Positions 33,013 to 47,494 of a stretch of 64,000 bases of DNA are shown one piece after another (position 1 is the first letter of the stretch; each line of letters starts with the position of its first letter). Below the pieces are notes generated by a model. The model saw only the letters and a list, made by a program, of their open reading frames with translations, was not told the origin of the DNA and searched no databases. The DNA is taken from the NCBI GenBank assembly GCA_038380795.1, contig CM076266.1:17210145-17274144 (forward strand), in the 5' to 3' direction. Position numbers and translations under genes: made by a program. The stretch is from Pyrocephalus nanus. Its lineage: Eukaryota; Chordata; Aves; Passeriformes; Tyrannidae.

Positions 33013-36000
33013 TACCATGGAAGTCACAGGGCACATGTAAGAGATGAAATGTAGGTATCAGACTTGTAATCTGTCCTCAGCACTGGAAATAATGCTTGCC
33101 TGTGTGAAAAATTAAATTCCTGAAGACACTCAGTATTATGAACTTGACTTTTATGCCTCTTCCAAAAGAATAATAATAATTGCTTTAGAGACTTCAGAGA
33201 GCTCTCATTCCTTGTACTGTTGCCACTGTCAAAAGCAGAAAATTCCACTGGATGAGCCTGGACTGTCAAGAGGTGTAGGAAAAAACATACTGGATGCCAG
33301 CAATTTAAATTGAGTCATGTAGGATCAGAAGTTTTAATCCTTGTGACAGAGGCTATTATGAAGGATACTGTTCATGATTCCTATTATAATTTAAATTAGT
33401 TTCTTTGAGTAAATGCAGCTCTGAGTGTCTTGGAAGTTTTGCCTACCAAAATGTTGATAGCCAAATCAGTGCCTACATGCAGTGGTTATGACCCTCTATC
33501 CTTAACTCACCTGTTATACTTAATAAATCTGAAATCAAAGCTGAGTAGAAAAAACGGAGGCCTGCTTATTAATATCAGAATGGTAATACTCTTTTGCCTC
33601 CTATAACTTAAAGCACCAAGAATGGCTTTAACGAAGGTTTTACGCAAAACTTAAATGTTTAAATTGTTCAAGGTTTAGAGCTTTTAGCAGACTCCTTTCA
33701 AAAGGAGCCCTTGGCTCTGGAAAAAGGAGTCACTAGGGAACTGTCCACCCCATATGGCTGCCCATAAGCTACAGGCAGGGCTCTCACACTTGTGCCACCA
33801 CTCCTGCTTGGTGGTAGAGAAGCTCTCTTCCCTGGGCCATTGGCATGTTGTTTTGGAGGCTACCGAGGTGATGGGAGTCCTGGGTCTCAGACACAAATGA
33901 GAACAGACACAGATAGGAAAGATAAAGAAACGTAAGAGACAAGAAGGATGTAAAAATGCCATAATGAACTCGTGTGTCTTGAAAAAACCTCTAATCTAAT
34001 GAGAATGGATTTTGTTTGAGAGATTGTACCGGTACAATTAATTATTCATGGCAGCGACATCGTTAGGATTTCATTTTATTTAAAGGCCTCTAAGTGACTT
34101 GGAAAATTGGGTTAAGCTGAAGCGGAGTTTCAGGAGAGAGACAGGGGAAAGCTTTTCCTTTTATTGGTTTTGTCTAATATTTTCTAGATAGCTATTTGAA
34201 GTACAAACACAAATTACACTCAGTCTCTAACATTCCTACGTTAAATGTGGGCATAAATTTGAACCACATAAATACAAGATCTGGGCCAAATGGGAGTCTA
34301 GATGGCTTTTTGTGGGATGAGGTAGATACCATTTAAGTGACCTACTGTCAGTTGTTGGGGACTTGCTGTGTTTCAGCACTGCACATTAACACCGGCCTGT
34401 GATTGGTGGCTCCAAACCTGGGCTCCTGATGTCTCACATGGTGGAAAGAGGGGCCACATGGACTTCCTGTTTGTCCTGCAGCAGCGTGAGTGGAGGCACA
34501 AATGGAGGTTCATGGGGCTTTGGCTGAGGTACACACAAGATAAAGTTTAGTAAGTCTTTCCCTTGCTGCAGTAGAAAGCAAAGGCAAAAAAATCGTCCTG
34601 AAAATCAGTAGCAGCCAGACCTCCTCATGTACAGTAGCTAAAGCTCTTTGCACTTGACCATACCACCGGGTGTTTTGCCCATAATGACAGACAGAAGCAC
34701 TTTCCTGGATGGTTTCTCACCTCTCTGGAGAGAACAACCTGTACAGCAGCCTGCATGGGGCGGGTGGTGTGCCCACAGACAGTCCTGTCATATGGCCCCA
34801 GCCCACACGCTCAGCAAGGCACAGGTCATGGGAATGAGGCAGGGATTGTTCTCCTCTCCCCTTCCCCCAACCCTGTAAATCCATACCTGATTCACAGATA
34901 GGTTAAGCAGCCTCAGAGCTGCTCGAGCTTGTACACTGTTGAGGAGATTGGACTTTTTTTCTTTGACACATGGATGCTTAGCCTGGGAACTGTGCAGGCG
35001 TCTGAGTGTTTAAAAAGTCTGGTTTTCTTTTTCTTTTTGCAATGTTTATTTGTTCCTTCCCTTGTAATTCTCCCTGTTAACTCATGGACATCATTCAGGG
35101 ACAGATTTAAATCGAAGCAGACAGACTCCAGTTCTGCTCTGTCCCTTGAACAGTGGAGATTTGTTTAAAAGTGCTGTTGGGAGCACACTTGGTATGACTG
35201 GAATGCTCAGAGCTTTATTTTTCATTTCACATCATGTGCGAAGTAACCCAGCTATAGCTTGAGACGTTCATGTGGCCCTGGTGGTACCATCTCAGCCTTG
35301 GTTGGCTGAGGGTTGTGTAAATTATTTACAGCAGCTTTACTGGGATGCTCACAAACAATGGACTGGCCACTGGGAGGAATGTGGGGGATGAAGCTCATAT
35401 GGACCGAGGCTTGAGGCCTTGGGAAAACACATTGGGCAATGGCTCTTAAAAATTAAGAAGTATGTCTGCAAGTAGTGGTCTGGATCCAGTTTCAAGCTCA
35501 GCCTGAAACCCAGAGACAATCACTCTTGCTTTGATGTCTGGAAGGGTTTGTTTCACAACATTTATATCTAGCTGACACTAGGAGGGAAAACTCCTATTGA
35601 AATTTGCTAATTAAGAAGTTTCAGTAAGAAAAATGCCATTTGTTCTACAATCCCCAAATGTCATCTTACATAAAAATCCACAACAGATTCAATCTCCCAA
35701 GTTCTGATTCACCTGAAACCTAAGCTGGGTCGCAGCAAGGTTTTGACTGGCATGGGTGGTAACACTTAGGTTGGTCTTGAATCAGAAGAAAAAGTGTCAA
35801 TTTGTGCTGTTTCACCAAAGCTGTGGCTTGCCAGCAGCATCTTCCAGGTGATGTCTTGGGCATCCTATTCTAGCTGCAGCCTAGCCAGGCTGGGAAGTCA
35901 CAGCCCTGCAGTCCTCCTGGTTCCCCTGTACCCTTCTGTTGCTGCTCACTGCTCCTCTGAAGCCAGGTGTGCAGTCGCTTCCAAGAAGGGCTAGAGGCCT

Positions 36001-39000
36001 ATCTGTCTGAATTTTGGAGTGCCTCTAATTGCTGCTGCACTGTAAATAGAGAGGGAGAGTGCTGCACACCTCTTCCAGAACAACATGGCTGCCTAAAGCC
36101 TGTGTAGGCAAACATATTTTACTAGTGGTTAATTGATTTCCAGTGAAGAGTTTGAGATGTCTCAGCTCTAGGACTTCCAGTGGTGTTCCCTTGGACACTG
36201 TTATCTTGTGTTTTACCATGTATATATCCCGTAAGGAAGAGTGGACGTCTCTGCCAGTGTGCTTAAGATGACTTGCTTTCCTCTGGCTGCAGCTGGGGAG
36301 AAGTGGAAATGTCTTCCCACAGTCTGAATGGGTGATTGTTTTGGGCTGTGAAGCCTCTCCCTCTATTCCTCAGGGCCCTGCTCTTACTGCTCACCAAGAG
36401 GAAAACTTTTTTTCTTTTAACACTGGAGCTCACAACCTCCCCAAACTTTCAATAGATGAAATGTGGCTGCAGCTCAAGTGTTTATTTAGACTTCAAGAAG
36501 AAAGAACCACAGAAGGAAAAAAATCTATTCAAATAATAAGACTTTTTCTGCTGATGGCTTTTTGATGACATTATTTTGGGGGCTAGACACTTGACTTTAC
36601 AGTATGTAAATATTAATTTGCCTTTCCATATGAGGAGAAAATTCAAGTCAAATAAATTCAAGTCAATTTGGTACTCTCATTTCTCTCTTTTTAAAAAGTT
36701 CCTTATTATTTTTACAGCTAAGTAATATGTGTTTGACTAACCATTCATTTTTCCCATGAGTGACTTTGAATAAACACAAAAAAATAAAGGTAAAAAGTAA
36801 CTTCTCAATAGAGTAATCCTAGCAAGGAGAATTTCGTCTAACATTTATTATCCACCATGGTAAATGGAAAGCTTAATACTGTACATGAAAGTTGACTGGT
36901 CAATCCTTAACTCATGAAAATAGTTTTCCTTTGGTACTGGGTCACACAAGCTTGAGTTGCTCTCCCTGGGACTGTAGTGGCACTATTCAAACTGTTGAAA
37001 TGCAGCAATGCTTTTCTAATCGTCTATTATTAAATCTCAGTCATCCCGATCCTCGCTAAGCAAAACTTCTGATGATGTCCTTTAGCTCTGGCCTGGTTTG
37101 TACCCAAGCAAATGTCAAAGCCCCTCTTCAGTTCCTTAGTGCACTGTGTTGTCAGCTGCATAACAGCCTTGTTGTATCAGGGCAGTACAAGAATGTGTTG
37201 CTTTACAAGCACAGATCCAGACTGTATCACCAGGCATGCAAAGGTTTGTGTTTCTGGGCTCAGTCAGCCTGTTAGTCTGCTTCAGAGAAACTTGCACACT
37301 TAGATCCTGTCAACTTCAGTGAGAATAAATATCTCCTTTTCCTCCTTTTTACCTAACGTTTTCCTGATCTGGAGATGGACTTTGATATGCCCTTACCTTT
37401 GAGTATTTGTTTAAGAAATCATCCCTTTCTTTTAGGAAGATGAGAGGGTTTGGGATCTTTTATCTCCGTTCTTTGGAAGGAGAAAGTAGTTCTTTCCACA
37501 GGGCTGTAAGGAGGAAAAACACGTAATCCTAGGGCAGGAATTAGTGCTTGCTTGGGTTCCCTTAAGGGTCCCCATACTGCAGGACTTTTGGTCTTTTTTC
37601 CCTAACAATCAGGGAAAAGCCCTTATAAGGATGACACCCTGTGTTTTTTCTCAGAAGAAGAAACATTAGTCACAAAAACTAATGTCATCTACTAAGCTCT
37701 GTTATCTCACGATGAGCTGACTTGAAACAGCATTGGCTGGGAGAAAGCTGGTTCCAAGCTACAGCTGCTGTGAATTAGCACAGGCCCAGCAGGAGCCCAG
37801 AAAAGGGCTGTGAGCCTGGTGTGGCTGGCAGGAGAAGGTTTAGCATTGTTAAGTCTGCAATGGGTTGTTGGGTCAGTTGGTCTGAGTTAGTGTAAGTGGC
37901 GAGTGGCTAGGAAGATCCTTTCCTTTAGAACTGTGTTGGTAAATACAAATTTTGAGAGTACTGAGGCTTCCTGAATGGGCAGTAAGATGCAGGAGTGCTG
38001 TGTAGGAAAGGATGGGTGGAGAGAGATCTTTCAGTGGACGTTGTGCCTTTGTTTTGGGTGGACTGGTATGACTATGAGGCAAGTAATCTGTGGCTAAAAG
38101 GTAAGTGAAAAACTGATTGGCCTTCATGGAGACTGATAGGAGAGAGGGGAGCAAAAGTTTCAGTGAAGAGAAAGAGGGAAGAATAATGTGCAACTAAACA
38201 ACTTTGATGTTGAGAAAGGAAATGCAAAGCTAAAGTCACTTGCTGAGACTTCTTGAAGGCATCTGGATGTCTAGCTCCCGTCCCATCTTGATGCCTTGAG
38301 TAGCTAGCAAATACTTCAGGTGTTCAAACTTGGAAAAGGACAGCTTACCAAGCTGGCCTGGAGGAGGTCATTCATTCTGGTTCAGTAGGCTGCTAAAAAA
38401 TGTCTTTAGTGAGCTCTGCTTTGGCTGCCTCCTCTCCTGTGAGTTTCATTGACTGTGCTGGGCTGGTTAAGTGGTTCCCTCCTTCCTTCCCCCAGAGCTG
38501 GCTGCTGTTAGTTTGACATCATACCCTGGCAGTGATAAGCATGTGTCTGGATTTTTTTTTTTTTTTAAACTGGAGATTGTTTAAATACATCAATGAACCA
38601 CTGTGTACTGTGGAACAGGAATAATAAACTTCTGAAAGCTCTAGGCTCCTGGCTGGTGCCGGGAGAATGAGCGATGAAGATTTTTGCCTGCAAATCCCAG
38701 TGCTAACAGGGCCCCATGATTTGGTCCAGTGAGTCTCTGTATGTGGGTGCTGAGTACAGTAGCATAATTTTAGAGGTGTGAATTGATTTGTCCCATTTTT
38801 CTCACTGCATGTCCCAGGATACTGGGAGCGGAAATCTTAGCTAATTGTAGGAGAATATGCACAAAAAAATTAAGTGGCTAGATTTAATGAAAGTACAAGC
38901 TCTATTACTTTTTTTCCTGCCCTAATTATTTTTTTCTGCTTGTTTAGCTCAATTAACACATGGGAAGGGCTGGTTTGGTGCCTGACTCTCAAATAATCTG

Positions 39001-42000
39001 AATGTAGACTTCCTCAGTAGAGGTTCTAATGCTTTACTCTACAAATGGGTACCTGTGTTGCTTCCTGATATTGTTCTCCTAGTTCAGCACATAGTTCTGT
39101 CTAGATTACTGTACATTTTATACTCTTAGCGACTAAAGGTTTAGTCCTCAGAAATAATCCTCCTTCTTGGAGCCAATTCTTTTCGCAGTTGGATCTCAAA
39201 AGTGAACTTCAAAGCTTCATAGAAATTTGAAGTTGAGACCCATCTGTATTATTCTTAGACTGTAACAGCTGCTGTATTTGAAGTACATGGCAGCTGTACT
39301 TGAACTGTAAGCTGCCTATCCAGGAACCAGCAGAGTTTTAGGTCAGAGCTCAGCAAAGACCAAAGGCTGAAATCCTGTTACTCAGCTGAATTTTGTGTTG
39401 GAATACCTCTGCACCAAACTGCAGTCACAGTGGTGACTGTGGTGTGCACATAACACAGTCAGACATTCCTGAGTATCCCATTTGGCACCCAACACTGTCC
39501 AAGCTTTGGATTTATGTCATCTGGGCTATGGTGATTTGAAGTTCCCAGAAAGCCTTGCAAGGTTAATGTAAATGTTCAAACTGATTGTGTACTTTGCTTC
39601 TAAAGTGAAAAAGCTGCGTAAAGGAGAATTGGGTGTTTGGGGGTGGGGTTTCTTTGTTTTGTTTTGTTTTCCTTTTCTTCTCTCCTTCCCTAGTAATTGA
39701 GGCATGTGCAAAAATAGTCAATATGATGCTCTGACTTTGTGAGGGTGATCATGCAATGAGTGAGAGGGTCTGGCTGTCCACAGCTGTACGGTCCCAAGGA
39801 TGAATGTGTTTTTGCATAGCAGTGCCATGAAGGTACCACATGTTCTATGTGAGCAGTCTTATCTGGACATTTAAGTATGGCATCCTAGCTTTGGTTCTGA
39901 AGCAATAGCATTAAACCAGACCCCTTTCAATATGGCTCATACCTGGCCACAATTTGGTGACTGATTTATAAATTTAGCATGAATTTGTGTGTGTGTGCAT
40001 GCCTGCACTCTTTTTTGTTGTTCCACAACAGAACTGCTGCCCAGAAGGATAACTGCCTAGATGAATTTGAGTTATAAAGGTAAATAAATGCATATACACT
40101 TCATCAGATCTGAATTACTCTGTTAAAATATGAGCTGCCTCTTTTTGGAACACCTCCAGGTTGCTGCTCCTCTTCTAACTTAGTTAACAAAACCATTACA
40201 ATATACTGAGAGAAGCTGTGTGTTACTCCCCTAGTTGAGTACATACTTCTGGCTAAATTCCTTTGCATGGTTTGTACCCTGGACAGCTAAATGTTTGGTC
40301 CTTAAAAATAATCCTCCCTCTTGGAGGCAAATGCTTTCCTTTCAACACTGTTTCCTTCATACCAGGGCAAGGGTGGGATTCCCAGCCTCAGGCTGATCTG
40401 CAGCTCTAGACTGAAACTAAATACAATGCCCTGGGACCAAGTCCCATCATCTGCAGAAGCTGGGCAAGAGGAAATGTTTCTTGTGTTAGCTCAGCTTGTG
40501 GCCACACTGGGAGAATTTGTTTTCACACCAAACAGTTGGCTGACTTCTCTGCTGGGGGGAAAGGAGAATCAAGGACTAATCTTTGAGAGAAAAGGTTTTG
40601 CCTTAGAAATAGTCTTTTCCAGAGACTTGGTGTTTTATTTCAATAGTTATGTGTATACAGTACTTCCTTCCCTGAAACACAAGCATAAATGTTTTGTTGG
40701 TGGTGCACTTCTGTGCAGGGTTCAGGTGAGTTGCTTATATATTTGCTGCTTGTTGTCTTTAAATCCTTGAACAAGTAGAGTGGGGTTTGCCTAGCTCTTA
40801 TTCCCAGAACATCAGTTTTGATGGTCCTGGTGACAGGGTCTGCGAACCTCAGGAATCCTAGCTTGTTTGCAGAGTGTTGCCTGGCACGTCCTTTTGTTTC
40901 AGGTTGACTTCCAAGTTCAAAGAACAACATGTTTAAATTGCTGGTTTGAAAACACCGCGCACCCACTTGATGATTATTCTTTTTAATCTATTTCCCCCAT
41001 GCAGTTCAGTGCTATCTTGCCAGGAACAGCCTCTATTTGATTTGGGTTTTGACCTCCCATTGTGCAGGGAACTGAGAGTCCTCTTGGGGTTCTGGAGCTC
41101 AGCCTGGCACAAGTCTAAACACGGAGCCTGTCTCTGTGTGCAGTAACAGACCGCCACTCTGGGCTTGTAAATCACCACCCATCAGGAGCAGAAGGTGACC
41201 GCCCTTCTTGTTGTTGTAGCAAATATTTTGAGTGAAGTTTTTGCATCTCCCTCTTTTGAGTGATGAGAGAGGACATTAGAGACGCTGGATTTACCTCTGT
41301 GTGTCTGGGGATCTTGCATGCCTGCAGGTTTCCTAAGAATGTTCTTTAACATTTATTTTCTATACACTGTTGCATCTGTGCCAGCTACAAAGTACTAATT
41401 TCTGCATCTTTATACCCTTTATTTGGAGCACCAATAATCTTTGATTACTTGTGTTACAGGCAAAGCCTTTGGGGGTGGAAATGTATCTTCCTCAGATGAA
41501 CAGGATACTTGCTAATAACTGGCTCTGCGTCAATAAAAGCAATAGGATGATTGGAAAATGTGACAAAATATTTTCATTACAGTGCATAATGCCTTCCTGA
41601 AACTCCAGCAATGATTTTCACTGTTTCTTTTTTGTTGTTGTTGAAAACATCGCTATTACATCTTGTCCGTTGTGTTAGAAGACAGAGCTGTATAGTCACT
41701 AGAGATTTTTAATTGTTCAGACTATGTCAGAATTATCACTGTCTTATTAGAATGTAGATCACTGAGGATTTGCTGGGTCTAATCATGGCAAATAACTTCT
41801 AATCGCTACTTTCCACTTTTTGGTAACAATTTTAGACTATCTTGTTAACCAATGGACAGCATAACCACTTCCAAACTCTAGATGGTACCCTTAAAGAAGA
41901 AAATAATTTTGCGCTGCCTTACAAAAGCTACTCTGACTTGAACATGGTTCTTGAGGTCTGGAATACCGAGCCACAACTCAGTGCCAAAGTCCTGGCATTC

Positions 42001-45000
42001 GACATCATAATGATTTGTAAGAAAAATGTACGTAGTCAAGAGTAAACAGAAGAAACATATGAAAGCTGCAAATGACTGCTGCCATTCTATTTGTTGGCAG
42101 TGAGTGAAAGTGCCTGTGAATGGCAAAGCACTGGGGACGTGTTGAGTATAGGTTCCACAGTCACATCCAGCTCTGTTTGTTTTTCCCTTTTAGGGGTGTA
42201 TTATTTTTTGCTAGTTGGTATGTATTCAATTTCTTCTATTTCTGTTCTAAAGTCTGCTCAAGAAGACCACAAACTACTGCTGAAAGAAAAGGAAAACTGA
42301 GTCAGTTGTTAACATTAATTGCCTGATGTTTGATATCCTTAAGCTTATTGCCTAATGGCATGTATGTGGGTTTTAGAGGATAAGAGGGATTGTGAGGGAA
42401 ATAAAATGTAGACCTCTGTGGAATTAAGATTTAGCTTTATGTTCTGGCTGAGGAGGGGAAAAAAATTATCATGGAAAAACTTTTGCTCTTTAATCACTGT
42501 CTTGGCCTGCCTTGTCCACCAGTTTCTTTCCTTGCAATGACATCACCTGAAATAAGGATTTCCTGAGTAAATCAGTGTAATGTCAGTGGTAGACAGAGTA
42601 CAGCAGAGCGCGGTGTTATACTGGCATAGGGCTGGCTGTTTGTCCACATAGGTGGCTGAACACCACCCGTGAGTTTGTCTGTGCCCCACTAAAGTTTTGT
42701 GGTCAGTGTGAGATGCTCTCCATCAGCACCTCTGGGTTTGGTGTCATTAGGGATTCTAGAAGGTTTGTCAGTCTAACCAGATATCTTGTTAAGTATTTTG
42801 GAGAATTGTCCCTTCTTGAAGCCAAATCCTTCTGGGGTGACAAGATGCACAAGTGCAACTACAATCAAGACAGCCATAAATTAAATAACACTTCCTTGCA
42901 AAGTTATCTGGGGAAAGCACTGAACTAAAAGCAAAGTATTTTGTTAGTGCTTTGCCATAACAAGTAGTATTGCTCTCATACAGAACAACAAATTAGCACA
43001 ACAAATCAGGCAACCATTGCAAGTATGCAAGAGTGTTTACTGCCTCAGCTGGAGAGTAACTTCTGACCGTCTTGGTGTAAGTAAATGTACCTGTGTGTTG
43101 ATTGCCCCAAGCAGTGGCTGTTTGCAGAGTCATTAGAGTTACTGGTTATCAGCCCCTTGCAGTTAAAGCAGAACAGGCTTTTGAGATGCTTGGGAATTGT
43201 CACTTGTTTTGTGCCACCTACATCTGGCACTCACTGTGAGATGGGAAGTGTGTTGCTTCAGAACAGAGTAAGGATGGTCTAATTCTGGTATTAACTCTGT
43301 CTTTCACCTTCTGTACAGCAGGAAATGAGACTTGGAAAAATTAGAGCAGAAACTGTCCCACTGCCAAGTTTATGCAGGCAGGATGGTTGTGGTTCTGCTC
43401 TCCTGGGAGCTGGGGTAAAGACAGGTACTGTGGTAGACCATAAGCTGTTCTGGGCAGTGTCTAGCTGATGCCCTTTCTCATGATGTGGGCAGAGACTTGC
43501 CAAGATGAATTTCCTGCCATATGAAGCAATAGCTGTGTGTTTAACCCACGGGGAGGTAAGTTATTGTTAGCTCCTCTTTTGCTTTGAAGTTCAAGCCATA
43601 ACCAATCCATAAAGTCAAGGAACTGTATTAGCTTCAAACAGCCTGTACTGAATGCAATGCTCAAAGGCACATCCAGTTGAAACAACCTACACCTAATCTA
43701 ACTCTTCCTCCTGAACATATGAATCCAGGAGGTGCAGATGGTTCTGATGTGCAACAGTAAATGAATACCTGGTGGACACCTGTTTGAAAATAGAAGCTTG
43801 GGTTAAGCAGAAGTCAAGCTTTTAGAAAGATCAGTGAATTGGAGTCAAATTGCATGTCTTGCTTCGGCTTCTATAAGTAAATTGAATATTTAGTGTGGCC
43901 AAGCACCAGGAGCACCAACCCTGAAATAAAATACCTTCTAACTTGTTCTAGCTAATTTAGTTAACCCTGACTCTTTCCATCACTTTCCTCTTTGTTTGGC
44001 TGTACTGGTAGTTAGTAGTGAAATGAATCACACGTGCTAGCCATTAAATATGTCAGTGTCAGCAATCGGAGGTGTTAGAAAAGTAGATTGGGGCTGTCTG
44101 AATTTTGTGAAGGTGCTCTGCAGGAGTTTATGCACTCCCCTGCCAAGTGTAGTGTGGGCATATTTCAGGCTTGAACGTTGCAGGGGCACACTACATCAGT
44201 TCCCTGAGAGAGCATCTGTTTTTGGAAAAGCACAGCAATCCTTTTAGGGACTTGTAGGAAGAGCCTATGTTTAAGCCAGCATTTAACACTGGAGTAGCTC
44301 TGCCGTGGGTTTTCAGGGTGTCTTCTGCTTTCTGCAGGCTCAATCACTTTGAAATCGAGCCTATAGTGTCTTGAACTCTGCCCTAGGTAAGAAAGGCAAA
44401 GGTAGCTCTGAAATGTTCATTTTCTGTGTATTTCTAAACTTAACCAAATAAACTTCAACTTAGATAGATCGCTGGTTCAGTGGCTTACAGCAAAATGTAA
44501 TAAAATGAATAAGTGTAGGCTTTAATATCATCTCACACAATTGTATTACGGCCCAATTACTTTTTTGACCTCTTTGGAGACATGCTTCCCTTAAAACACT
44601 CACAGTCTGCAGTTCTCACTGTCCTCTCAGTGCCTTTTGTGTCAAGCAAATTGATAACTCTAGTATTACCTCATGCCTCTGGCGCCTGTTTGCAAGAGCA
44701 CAGCAATGTGAAAGGTGTTGTGTGTCTTGGATGAGGAGTTTGGCTGCTCGATGCCTGCAAGTGCTTGCTCAGTTTTTCAGATTCTAGAGAACTCCAGACA
44801 GCTGTTTATTTTCCTGAAATCATTAAGCCAATATGACAGTTGTCTTCTGTCAGTGGGTGAGTTTTTTTAAAGTCAGTAGGCTGTTCTCCTAATAAATTAA
44901 GCCTACTGAACTAATTCTGCTATCACCTTGAATAGTCTATCCAGTCAATCCTGCTAACAGACACCTTCACTTTAAATGAGTACAGTGGGATATTCCCTGG

Positions 45001-46223
45001 TTCTGATTTAGGAAATAACTGCAGCATCTTCCTGGTTGTTTTCATTCATGCAAATGTTTTGCATAAATTGATGCTTGGAAGAGAAAGACACTGACACAGC
45101 ACCTGGTTCTGGAGAGTCTAAAAAGGGCACCAGAGAGGTAGACTTTTGTCTACAACTGCTTTGAAATGTGTTAGAGGATTTTTGTTAGTCCACAGAGGGT
45201 GCAGGACAGTTGATCTTGTCCTTGTATTATACTGATTGGAATATGGACCCATATTTTGTGTAGTTGCGTAGGGGGCCATAAAGTGGAATTGTAGGTAGTT
45301 TATATGGACTGAATAATCCTGGACATTTTACTTCGTCATCCCCAGGGTTAAAGGCTCAAACAAGACCTTGAAGGTCTGCAGGATCGGACTTCAGTTCTGA
45401 ATACCCACAAATCATGCTAGGTTTTTTTTGTACAATTGAGGCAGAAGGAAAAAATACAGCTTGGCAGCTCACTTGATCAGACCTGAAAAAAACCCCAACC
45501 TGTAACTGCATTAAGGGGTAGAAGCTACAGACTGAATCTTGAACAGAGAGATTTGCCATGCGTCCTGAGAGCAGTTGTATCTCACAAGTGGTGTTTTCAA
45601 TGAAAACTTGTTTCCAAATGCCAAGTCCAATAATGTCCTAGACATTTCTGGAACAGTAGTGAAGGGAGAACTCTTTTAATTAAGAAAGAAGCATTTGTTT
45701 TGTGCAAGACATCATTGGAATATATAATGCATTTTATGTTGGTGTGTGTGTGTAATAGTCCTTTTCAACTTTCAGTAGAGAGCTTGAGTGCTCTGAAGAC
45801 CTGCATTAAGCCTCATTACTGTCTCTGAAGTTACCCAGCTAAGAGTCAATACCCATAGTCAGAAAGCACAAGTCTTTTACATGTTGATAGGTGGAGATGC
45901 CTGTGCTGATGCAGAAGGTACTGTGTGACATGCAAACTGTCTGGCAGAAGGTTTCAGGTTCACAGTTTTATGAGTGTCTCAATCCAATGCAGTCTTCTGT
46001 GTTACTTTGAAATATGGTCCTATCAGACAGCTCTTAATGGAAGAGGGAAAGGGCAAGACCACTGGTAATTCCTGTCTCTGCCCTGTAGCCACACTACAGG
46101 AAGCCATGCCAACAGATAGAGTGGAGGGTTAATAGGAAGCAATGATGTCTTATACTTTCCAGTTAATTTAACTGCTTAAATAAAAGGTTTCAAGACTCTT
46201 TAGTTAATAAAGATACTATTACC
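33013..46223. other. Intergenic, no gene supported
   Basis: Thirteen kilobases without a reading frame that resembles a known protein or is bounded by matching splice sites. A few short simple runs occur (GT-rich near 39990). Some stretches look information-rich rather than repetitive (for example 36560-36740), which may be conserved non-coding DNA, but conservation cannot be judged from one sequence. Confidence 0.55.
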
Positions 46224-46292
46224 TTTTGGTGGGTTGGTTGGTTTGGTTTTGGGGGGTTTTTGAGGTTTTGTTTTTGTTTGTTTTTGTTTTTA
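46224..46292. repeat. G/T-rich low-complexity tract
   Basis: Runs of GGTT and GTTTT with GGGGGG in the middle. No coding value. Confidence 0.85.
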
Positions 46293-47370
46293 AAATCTTT
46301 CATTTACAGACAGATGGGATAAACTGATCTGCCAGCATTCAGTGGGTTTATCTCCCTGGATATGAAAAGAACAGCTAGACAGGGGAAGTAATGATGGGCA
46401 TGAACTTCTAGACTAGTGTTGTCTGTAACTGAGATTTTAAAGTCAACTGCAAGACACTGAGGGCTGTGAATATCTCTTCCAGCTTTAGCACTTTGCCTTA
46501 ATGAAAGGGTAATATTTGGTGTGTATAGGTACTTCAGGTCTCTTAAGACAGCATATCTGGAAACTTGCTCCCTCTTTCCCAGCTGTGAGAGTTCATCTCT
46601 TACATTACATGAAGAAAGAAAAAAGATTTGAAAAGAAATCAGCAGGGATGATTGCCGTGAAAGAGAAATATTAAATGTAGTTTAGAGCTGGGGGGAACCT
46701 TTGTTTTGCAGATTATTTTCTGGCTTTCAGCCTGATCCAGGAAACCACTTCTATCAAGAGGCTGAAAGATTAAAACCAGAAACTTAATTGCTTAAGAAAA
46801 AAGATTTAATACCCATGAAGTTTGTCGGCATCCGAAATAAGGTCTGTTCTGTAGTGTACACTGCATCTCAACCACACAGAAAACTATTGCAGAGAAAAAG
46901 AAATCCTTGCATCTCCAAGAACAGGCTTCTAGTTCCACCACAAGAAAGTGCTTTCTCAATACCACTGGAATGTGGTTTCTAGTACAGAATTTCTGCTTAG
47001 AATATTCTCCTGTCATCTGGTGAATTTAAAGAATGAAATTATAAAGGAGGAAATATTTTGTTATTATAGATCAAATAAATTAAAGCCCAGTTAAATGAAT
47101 AGCTTGTTGACTTATCCATAAGACACTTTATTTTTCTTCATGTCTCATTCATATAAAGTAGTATAAATGTTGCTCTTCTGGCTATTAGCATGTGATGCAA
47201 CACATACTATGTCTTTGGGCTGTCTAGGACAGTGCCAAGGAGATAGCTTTTCTAGTGCAAAATGGGACAGCCAAGAGGCTTTAGAAGTGCCAGTTCAGTA
47301 TTTTCCAAGCTGTGCTCTTATTACTGTGATTGTTCTGAGAAAAAGAATAATAGTGTGGGTTTAGCCTTTG

Positions 47371-47494
47371 CAAAAAAACAAGCAAACAAACAACAAAAAA
47401 AGAAACCCCCCCAAAAAACCAAAACAAAAAACCACAAACAAACAAAAACAAAAAACAAACCACAAACCAACAAAAAAAAAAACAAAAAAACCCC
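47371..47494. repeat. CAAA/AACC-rich low-complexity tract
   Basis: About 124 bp of almost pure A and C on the + strand, with CAAA-like units and a CCCCCCC run near its start. Lysine- and asparagine-rich ORFs across it are artefacts. Confidence 0.9.

Noticed and set aside
36625..36640. CArG-like word CCATATGAGG near 36626
   Set aside because: One mismatch from the SRF consensus and no supporting cluster.
40321..40770. 149-codon + strand ORF
   Set aside because: The longest ORF in the desert, but with no recognisable domain, no matching splice sites and no neighbouring exon. The length is possible by chance.
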